The notes under the pieces: generated by a model
Told to the model about the DNA's origin: nothing
Database searches by the model: none
The model's input: only the letters and a program-made list of their open reading frames with translations
NCBI GenBank assembly: GCA_023376005.1
Contig: CM042145.1
Coordinates: forward strand, 97,870,234-97,934,233
Direction of reading: 5' to 3'
Length of the DNA stretch: 64,000 nt
From: Doryteuthis pealeii
Taxonomy: Eukaryota; Mollusca; Cephalopoda; Myopsida; Loliginidae
Translations under genes and position numbers: made by a program
Part shown: positions 56,347-64,000 of the stretch, in pieces
How positions within the stretch are numbered: position 1 is the first letter of the stretch
How the letters are laid out: every line of letters begins with the position of its first letter

Positions 56347-57083
56347 CAGTTTTTCTCAAAGAGGGCGGTACCGCACTCTGGGTTAGTGAAAATATCTAGG
56401 GGTGGTGATGCAAACAGGGATGGTGGGTGGCGGTGAGACAACAGAGACGGTGGGAGTGAAAGAGTGGTATTAGGTGCAGTCAATAAACAACTAGTTTTTT
56501 TTTTTTTTTTCAAAATCTAAATGATAAAATATGTCATAAGTACTAAGGTACAGGAACACGTATGCAGTTTATACAGAATAAAACTGAATTATAAACGAAT
56601 GCATAGTTTTGTAACATAGTCCGAAATCGGAGTCAAAAGTCTGAACATTTGCTTGAAGCCTGTGTACAAACGAACAGTGGTACACTAGTTACCATAAGCC
56701 GCCCAGACAGGCTAAAGAGTAAAGTCAGTAGACAACTGTAAAGGCCAAAGCTCAACTCAGAAGATTCCTGAAATTTGGGATCTACGTCTTCTTCTAAATG
56801 CCTGATATCCCTGCAACAAGCACATCAACACCATTAACACTAACTGTGAATACAATTAACTATATTGCTACAGTTAATGTTGAGATGCTGATTTACTCTT
56901 CCATACTGCTGACACAACTAAATCTGCTAAATAAATTGGTTTAATAAATTAGGTTTTATTTGTGAAATATATCTTTGTGTTTAATCTTGTTTTCAATTTG
57001 AAACATACAAAAAATAATGTGATCGCATGTATGTATGAGGGAAGCCAAGGGACCCGTACCCTGAAAAAGGTTGGGGACCACTG
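56347..57083. mobile_element. Non-autonomous hAT transposon (copy 2)
   Basis: Counterpart of 40660-41392, 737 bp, ATGTAAAT at 56339-56346 and 57084-57091. Confidence 0.88.
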
Positions 57084-57412
57084 ATGTAAATGACAGATTT
57101 CGTATTTTCTTTGCTCTTTCATTCATTCATTGTTTTTTCCTTTTCTTTGCTCCTTCATTTCATTTTTTCATTCATTGTTTCCTTTTCTTTGACATTTCAT
57201 TTCATTCATTCTTTTTCATTTTCTTTCTTCTTCCTTCCTTCCTTCGTTCATTTTCATTTTCTTTACTCTCTCATTCCAATTTTACAAAAAAAATAAGATG
57301 TATATTTTATTGAATTCATGGTCACCCCCAATTTTCCTTTATAAAACGATGTGCGCTCGGATTCTGTAGAAACAAAAATACAGATAGACCGGCAAACATA
57401 GATATTTTTCTT

Positions 57413-57427
57413 ACACACACACACATG

Positions 57428-57464
<37 letters not shown>
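57413..57464. repeat. (CA)n(TA)n microsatellite
   Basis: Counterpart of 41713-41811, about half as long. Confidence 0.94.
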
Positions 57465-57485
57465 TACAGAAATGGATACAATAGA

Positions 57486-57522
57486 AACCTACTCGAGTTT
57501 CACCATAAAGATCTTCAGGGCC
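57486..57522 (-). ncRNA. Hammerhead, family E, left arm (copy 2)
   Basis: As 41832-41868 but with stem II reduced by one substitution. Confidence 0.58.
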
Positions 57523-57678
57523 AAATCCACTGAATTAATCGAGGTACCGATTAATTTCAGCCGATTACACGTGTGTTCATTGAATAAGATATTTCGTTAT
57601 TTATTTATTTATCTTATTCAATGAACACACGTGTAATCGGCTGCAATTAATCGGTACCTCGATTAATTCAGTGGATTT

Positions 57679-57715
57679 GGCCCTGAAGATCCTTATGGTG
57701 AAACTCGAGTAGGTT
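57679..57715 (+). ncRNA. Hammerhead ribozyme, family E, right arm (copy 2)
   Basis: Same 37 nt as 42025-42061. Confidence 0.68.
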
Positions 57716-57866
57716 TCTGTTGTATCCATTTCTTTAATAAATTTGCTCTACTTTGTATTGAGCACTTTGTATTTGTTTTATCGTGGACTTAACCCCTGGA
57801 TTTTGTGCACCTCCAACGACCGTGCCCATATTCACCGGTAAGCCACATTTTATCTATATAAATACA

Positions 57867-57867
<1 letters not shown>

Positions 57868-57911
<44 letters not shown>
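57868..57911. repeat. (TA)n(TG)n: empty site of family A
   Basis: Microsatellite continuous between 'tatataaatacaa' and 'gaagataggaggg'. In copy 1 the 1.14 kb family A block interrupts it. Confidence 0.92.
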
Positions 57912-57913
<2 letters not shown>

Positions 57914-57914
57914 G

Positions 57915-58331
57915 ATAGGAGGGTTGGCGTAAATCCCACAGTATGAGGTAAGGAAAAGGGAAAAGTGGACAAAAAATAATAACTCAAAAAGTAGATGTAG
58001 GAGATATATTTCGTTCCGCTTTAAGCGGGAACTTTCCCCTTTCCTAATAAGCACCTACCAACCTCCTCATCTTATCTCCCCAAACAAACTACAATCCTCT
58101 AATCTTTCCCCTCTCCTATCCATGATAGATATCCTCTGACCAGCCAAATCTTCACAAACTTTCCCTTCCCCTGAATTCATCACCAATCTCACTTTCTCTT
58201 GTATAAATACAAATGTATGTACATGTTTGAATAAACAGACTGATGAATTTCCCGCTTAAAGCGGAACGAAATATATCTCTCCTACATGTTTGAGTTATTA
58301 TTTTTTGTCCACCTTTCCTTTTTCCTTAACT
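57915..58331. mobile_element. Fold-back element with hammerhead, family F (copy 2)
   Basis: Counterpart of 43425-43850. Confidence 0.68.
58237..58280 (+). ncRNA. Hammerhead ribozyme, family F (copy 2)
   Basis: Same structure as 43755-43798. CUGAUGA at 58240-58246 and GAA at 58268-58270. Confidence 0.65.
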
Positions 58332-58348
58332 CATATATATATATATAT

Positions 58349-58394
<46 letters not shown>

Positions 58395-58409
58395 TGTGTG
58401 TGTTGTGTG

Positions 58410-58452
<43 letters not shown>

Positions 58453-58465
58453 AAGAGAGAGAGAT
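58332..58465. repeat. (TA)n(GA)n(TG)n(GA)n microsatellite
   Basis: Counterpart of 43852-43965 with different run lengths. Confidence 0.94.
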
Positions 58466-59659
58466 TTCTTTTTAAGATAAATAAAACAGGCTTTAAAAAT
58501 ATAATAAACTTGCCTCTTAAAATTTTGTTTAAGAAATTTGCTTTTTAAAAAATTTAACAAACAGTTTTTTTTTAACGCTCACTACTTCAGAAAACATTTT
58601 GTGGCAATTTGCTTTCGAATTTTTATAACAAACATGCTTTTTAAAAATTCTCGTTTATTAACTGACTTTCCCGTCCTTAGTAACGGAAAGAGTTCTCAGA
58701 AACTTAGTTGATCAAAAATATTTTTTTAAATACAATAAATGAATAAATTAAATAAATGAAATACGAAGATATAAATTTAAAAAATTTAAAAATATTAAAT
58801 GAATAAAATAAAATTAAAAAGATGAAAAATAGGACAAGTTTGATAGTTGTTTCAGATTCTACATTTAGCTTCTACAAAAAATCTCTTGGATACTAGTGAG
58901 CTTATTTGACTACTGCTCAACGGATGTGGTCGAAGCATCAGCTTAAGATTATAGCTTGATTGATTAATTGGTTTTAATGGCATGTTACGAACTACACGTG
59001 GATTCTTCGGGTCATTTTGATCATATCTTGCAAGCAGCACCTTAAAAAAACACCAATTGTGCGGCCACTTACCTCCCATCTCACATAGACTCCGAAACCT
59101 AGGTTGAAAAGTCCAGACTGACCTAATATTATAACATAATAGGTAGGCAGGTTGGTAGGTAGTTAGGTAGGTAAGTAGAGAGAGAGAGGGAAATAGAGAG
59201 AGAGAGAGAGTTAGTAGGTTTGCGTGGAACATTTTAAAGGATGAATCAGCACAACGCCTAATGGATTTTTCTACTGGTCAAGAAGTGTCACGTGGTGAAG
59301 TGGGATAGAGGACGAGTGAGAGGTGAGAACGTTAGGAGATTTTGGGACAATGCGGTGACTGAGTGAGACGTGGGCTCTCACTCAGGGCAGTTTTGACTTA
59401 GGGGAAAATAAAAAAATCTCATGAGAAAAAGATAAGTGGACTTGTGTTATTTCTAAAAACTATAATTGGCACAAGGCAAAATGTCCTCAAGCACACCAAG
59501 TTGGTTCAAAACGCAAAACATCAAAAAATGCCAACATCAACTCAACATTAGCTCAGCAACCTGATTCGAGCCTCTCTACGTACCACAGAAAATGAGATAA
59601 GTATACGACGACTATTTCCCTATGACACATAATCCCTCCATGCCGAAATGAGAGCAATA

Positions 59660-59888
59660 TCGTTACACTATTCAGGAATCACAAGGTTCGTGGTTCGATA
59701 CCGGCCCTCGCCACCTCAGCGTATGAGTAATACAGGGATCTGTGCGATAAAGTGAGGAGCTGATGGTAGGTGTGGCGCTCCAACCCAGACGCTAAAATAA
59801 TCTCCTTTGTCTAGCACTAGTGAAAAGGGGATAGACTACCTCGATGTCTGGCTGATAGCGACATTAGGCTGCCCCGACGACGACGAAT
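59660..59888 (+). mobile_element. SINE-C (copy 2)
   Basis: Counterpart of 45190-45425 with B box GGTTCGATACC, closer to the tRNA consensus than copy 1. Confidence 0.78.
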
Positions 59889-60045
59889 TTACCCATTGCT
59901 GGCGGGAGCATAGTTGGATTCATACCTTTCCCAAGTGTATTAGCGTTATGTCGAAATGCAAAAAGTCTCGGCCAGATTTTGAACTCGTCTCAACTTTCAT
60001 ACTTCCTACGACAGTACCCATTACACCCAGCGCCTCCTACTGTAT
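59889..60045 (-). mobile_element. SINE-B fragment absent from copy 1
   Basis: 'acccattgctggcgggagca', 'acctttcccaagtgtattag' and inverse A box 'acccattacaccc' lie between the SINE-C and 'agcgatcagtctgtaac'. In copy 1 the SINE-C joins that sequence directly (45413-45430). A second structural difference between the copies, about 235 bp up to 60130. Confidence 0.65.
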
Positions 60046-60261
60046 ATAATTCTGCACTAATCTCCATTATTAATAGATACATATTTACCAACCCCTCTGA
60101 TTACGATCAAGTCACGCTGAATGCACCGAAGTTAAACAGCGATCAGTCTGTAACTACTTAAGCAACAGCAGGTACTGTAAGCAACCTGAATCCTTTTTTT
60201 TTTCAAAATGACTTGATTCAGCATTAAATTACCGTAAAATAAAACAACCAGCAAACGAACC

Positions 60262-60540
60262 CCTCCACACAAGTAGGATGTGACACAAGGTCAATTTCTT
60301 AAGCGAAGTTTAACAGGTTTGAATTCAGAGTTTTCTTTCACCTTGACTTATTGTCTAACCAAGGCGAAAGATCTTAGTGTGCTCTACTATTTACACATAG
60401 CTGAAGGGAGAATAGTTGTATTCATATCTTCCCAAAGTGAATTAACGTTATGTGGAAATGCAAACAGCCTAGTCCAGGATTTGAACTCGTTTCGCCGTGT
60501 CCATTTCCTACCACAGTAACAATTACACCCAGCGCCTCCT
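60262..60540 (-). mobile_element. SINE-B (copy 2)
   Basis: Counterpart of 45570-45840. Confidence 0.72.
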
Positions 60541-60876
60541 ACTATATATAATTTTGCATTTAGTTCCGTTATTAGTAGAGATTAACATGATTAGTCTTTC
60601 AGTAACTCTAGTAATTCTACTGATTAATGAAGATCCCATCAATCATTTAGGGTCGAGGTATCTTGTAATTACGACATCAGTTCAAATAACCGTGCAGTTC
60701 GAGTGAAATCGTAAGATTCGAATGAAGTAACACAATAAGCTACTAGCATCAAACCTCAACCCTCGACCCCTACTTTTTACCGCCCGGGCGACAGGGCTTA
60801 GAATACGATAACGGCACGGGGGTCAGAGTCCCCAAAGGGTTTATTGGTATGACATATAGTGGCATCAAGTAGGAGG

Positions 60877-61132
60877 TGCGTGGTGTAATGGCTCGATTCG
60901 TAGGAAATGGACTTTTCGACCAGAGTTCAAATCCTAGACGAGGCTGTTTCCATTTAACATAGCGCTTAATGCCCTTGGGAAAGGTATGCATTCACCTACT
61001 CTTCCTACAGTTATGGGTAAATAGTAGGGCAGACTGAGTTCTTTAAACTTGGCTAGGTAAACAGTCTAGAAGGAAAACTCTGAATTTAAACCTGATAAAC
61101 TCCGCTTAAGTAATTACCTTGTGTCATATCTG
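60877..61132 (+). mobile_element. SINE-B, plus strand (copy 2)
   Basis: Counterpart of 46187-46442. Nearly identical boxes and body. Confidence 0.78.
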
Positions 61133-61339
61133 TTACGGTTTTAAGGGCCATTCCTTGGCCTTATAGCAGAAGCGCTTATCTGGTGGAATCCTTGATAAAG
61201 AGTCCGTCGACAATGCGAATCCTTTGGTTACTAAAGTGTTGTCAGTTACTGGTAATCGTATAAGTCCTTCGAGAGTATTGGTACAGATCCGGCAATCCTA
61301 TGTGTGTCCGTCCTCAAAGAGTGCAGTTTTAATTATGAC

Positions 61340-61800
61340 CAATGTGTGTGGGGGGTAAGTATTCTATCAGGCCAGTAATATTGCCAGTGATTGGTTACAA
61401 GAGTCAATCACGTGACCTTGGCTAGTCTATGAATCTAGGTAAGTAATTAGAGCACATCTTATATAAATAATCCCAGCAATATCCTGCTTGCGCGGAGGGG
61501 TTGGTACATATATAATGTCATCTCGTAGTCATTTGGTTTGGTTTGTTGTTGGACTTTACAGTACGTCTGTTGGACTATTTGGTGTATATAAGGTGTGCTA
61601 CAATTCACCACCTAAATTTATAGACTGGGCGAGGTCATGTGGTTTATTCCTCCGACAATCAACAGCCATAATGTGTGGCTAGTTGACTACTTAATCACTG
61701 ATACTGCAATCATTGACGAAGGAACTTAAAACCAAAGGATTCTTTTCCAAGGATTTCCACTGGACAAGCGCTCTTGCTTGAAGCCTAAAGGATTGCCCAT
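61340..61800 (+). repeat. Unclassified repeat with promoter-like block (copy 2)
   Basis: Counterpart of 46640-47110 with a short deletion near 61545. Confidence 0.4.
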
Positions 61801-61995
61801 AAAAACGTAACAGGTTATGGGCCCAGGAACGCAAGGATCTTCTTCGATGGCGAAGAAGCTAAGTATGAACCCTGGAAATCAAGTTCCTCCAAAGGGTTAT
61901 TTGATGCCAAAGACGTTTTGTTTTATCCTTTCTTGAGAGCATTTTAAATGTATTGCTGCAATAAAAATTGCTCTATAATGTGCTGTTTTGCTTTT

Positions 61996-62300
61996 GTTGG
62001 ATGGTTGGTTGTGTATTATGGCATGTCAACCTTTGTTGGCTTATATTATGCCGAAGAGGTTTTGTTTTATTCATTTTTGGGTATTCAATTTTTTTTAAAC
62101 TCATGTTTTTTTAAAAACTCATTTTTCTCTTTAACCCATAGATGGGACCCTAATAATTACGACCGCTCGGGGTCAGTGTGGACCTTGAAAAATGAAGATG
62201 AAGTGACTCCATATACAGAAGAGCTCCAGATTTAGAACATCAGCATTAGATGCAGTTAACATTGTATCCATGACACTAACACCCTCAGTCACTGTCTTCT
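61996..62300 (-). mobile_element. SINE-A, complete across the copy 2 boundary
   Basis: Runs from 'ttgtgtattatggcatgtc' through 'taacccatagatgggaccc' to 'cactgtcttctagcacattta'. It covers the point where copy 1 breaks off. Confidence 0.78.
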
Positions 62301-62579
62301 AGCACATTTATATATTAATACTGGTGATCCTAAATCATGCTGCAAAAACTTCTGGTTAAAAATGAGACCGTCAAAATCGTCCAAGATGCAACGCAAAAAT
62401 GTACATCCAGATTATCTGGTGTCGCTTAATCGCAGTTTTCTTATTTGTCCGATCTTATTTGACCGAATTTTAAAAAATGAAAGATTCCAAATGGTTTTGC
62501 TTCGCTTAAATATCCAACGTAAAATTAAAATGAATTGAAAAAATAAGTTACATTATTTGTGTTGACTTATTTTTCTATA

Positions 62580-63200
62580 TTTTCTATTTATAGACTTGGC
62601 GATAACCATGTGATCATACTCTTGGCCAATCGCTAGCAGTACTCTGCTGTTGATATAATACTTAAACCCAACAGTACTGGCCATAACTACTCATAACTAC
62701 TGCGACATTCGTGGACGACGGACATAGGATTAAATCACTGGACCTTTAACAATACGCAGGATAGGACTTATTCACTTATCAAAGGATTCCATAACTCAGG
62801 ACTTACTTACTTTAAGCCCTTTCCAATTGGCCAAGGATGGCATTTAAAAACTTAACAATTTGTAATATTTAAATCGCTAATCATCGTTTCTGGTTTAAAT
62901 AGCTCATTGTTGAGTAACTGGCCGTCATCCTTGGTTCCAGTTGTAAAAGAACTTAAAGTAAACAAGTGAGTAAACCAATAAGTCTTGTGGGATAGTGTCC
63001 TCTTAGGTCCGACGTCCAAGATGGTCCGAGTGTCAATGAGTTAAGATTAGAATCAGGCCTCTATAAATACACCAACAGCAGCAGCAGCACTGCCAGTGAT
63101 TGGACAATAGGAAATTTCTCAGGTCACGTGATAGTCAACAGGTCTATAAGTAGAAGTGACTACTTGTCCCATGCCTTATATACAGAAATATTCCAACACT
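62580..63200 (+). repeat. Unclassified repeat, diverged third member
   Basis: Follows the order of 46640-47110 with rearrangement: 'tttatagacttggcgataacc', 'gattggacaat', 'ggtcacgtga', 'gtctataagtag'. Confidence 0.4.
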
Positions 63201-63435
63201 CCTTCATTTCTAGGAAATTCCATGGGTTCCACAGGTAAAAAAAAACATAGAATTTTGAGTTGTTTCATAAGTTGTTTCTGATTCTGTTACAATTTGAGAT
63301 CATTTGAATGAGAATTGTTTAAATTATTAGATTAGGAAATGAAATCGATTTTTAAAACACCATGTATTAAGATGAATTAAAACAAACGGGAGGCAACTAT
63401 TTACATTAGTAGTGTTAAGTAATCATCTCTCCCAT
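63201..63435. other. No recognised feature
   Basis: AT-rich stretch without supported gene or repeat. Confidence 0.35.
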
Positions 63436-63745
63436 ACAAAGGGTTGTCCTGTGTAGGACACTAAACCGCATTTAATGGAGATATGCGAATTGTGAAGTAC
63501 CCCTTCACTGCCATTAATCCCAAGTCCACTCTGCCCCGGGCTGGTAATTCCTGTTAGGGTCCCATCTATGGTTCAAATAGATAGGTGCAAAAAATTATTC
63601 GTATTCGATAGGACCAAGTAAAAAAAAAGAAACAACTATACAAAAATGTAAATATGAACATGCAATGGACGCGATTCCTTAATATTAAGGCATGAAATAA
63701 TCCTAGGTGGGTTGACATGCCGATTAAATCAGTCAATCAATCTTA
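63436..63745 (+). mobile_element. SINE-A, inverted orientation
   Basis: Reverse of the other copies: 'ccagt'-side first, then 'gtagtac'-like blocks, 'gttagggtcccatctatgg', 'ggcatgaaataatcc', 'ggttgacatgcc' and a tail 'gtcaatcaatc'. Confidence 0.68.
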
Positions 63746-63844
63746 TTTCGTTAGTAGGTATAGTTAATAGTTAGTAGGTATAACTGAAGAAACTGTTAGC
63801 AAACCACTAGAATTAGCTAAAGAATATATGTCAAAAATTATATG

Positions 63845-64000
63845 TTTGCCATAAAAGCAATAGGGTTGGGACAATCATATAGGTGATTGATCGGTGGGGG
63901 CCTCTACGACCGCCCGTCTAGCCTAAGGGCCTAAGTTGACTTCCCAGCCACATCGGTGTATTCTTCTACCCTAGCTGACAGGGTGGGCTATTTTTACAGA
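63845..64000. repeat. Dispersed repeat C (copy 3, cut by window end)
   Basis: 'gccataaaagcaatagggttg', 'ggacaatcatataggtg', 'ctagcctaag'. Same order as at 10.15 and 23.7 kb. Confidence 0.6.

Larger units (their letters stand above)
57466..57735. mobile_element. Palindromic element with two hammerheads, family E (copy 2)
   Basis: Counterpart of 41814-42080. The left arm has 'ataaag' for 'ataagg', which removes one stem II pair. Confidence 0.78.
47651..62119 (+). repeat. Large direct repeat, copy 2 (about 14.5 kb)
   Basis: Starts just after the gap at the equivalent of 31.9 kb and stays collinear with copy 1 to its end at 'tttttttaaaaact'. Beyond 62119 the sequence continues as the undisturbed rest of the SINE-A. 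The net length difference is almost entirely the family A ribozyme block. The features below are counterparts of those listed for copy 1. Confidence 0.95.

Overview
This is AT-rich, repeat-dominated DNA from a eukaryotic nuclear genome, most likely an invertebrate animal. The reasons are abundant di-, tri- and tetranucleotide microsatellites, at least two tRNA-derived SINE families, mariner, hAT, LTR and LINE relics, a Penelope-like fragment, and no operon structure or compact coding. I cannot name the species. I find no convincing host protein-coding gene. The open frames present are short and come from microsatellites, purine or pyrimidine tracts, or transposon remnants.

Layout. 1-7 kb: a tandem array of about 312 bp units, microsatellites and two hammerhead-bearing element families. 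7-10.7 kb: a LINE 3' end, a purine-only satellite and SINEs. 11-21 kb: many (TA)n tracts that alternate with small fold-back elements, several of which carry complete or near-complete type I hammerhead ribozymes. 21-28 kb: SINEs and a very long polypyrimidine region. 28-32 kb: a mariner fold-back, a Penelope-like 5' fragment with a hammerhead at its start, and tandem hammerhead/microsatellite units. 31.85-47.45 kb and 47.65-62.12 kb: the same sequence twice, separated by exactly 200 N. 62-64 kb: more dispersed repeats.

Two results stand out. (1) The window holds about fourteen sequence-distinct families with a hammerhead core (CUGANGA, stem II, GAA, short stem III, UH cleavage site, complementary stem I arms). 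They are nearly always next to (TA)n and often in inverted pairs. Three families (6.1 kb, 16.4 kb, 42.2-43.4 kb) have a tRNA-like B box 29-33 nt upstream of the core, an architecture reminiscent of the schistosome SINE-like ribozyme repeats and of animal retrozymes. One of them forms 369 bp tandem units and is present in one copy of the large duplication but absent from the other. (2) The 15 kb repeat across the N gap looks like two overlapping haplotype contigs placed side by side, not a real duplication. If so, the differences between the copies are allelic and show recent insertion of the ribozyme element.
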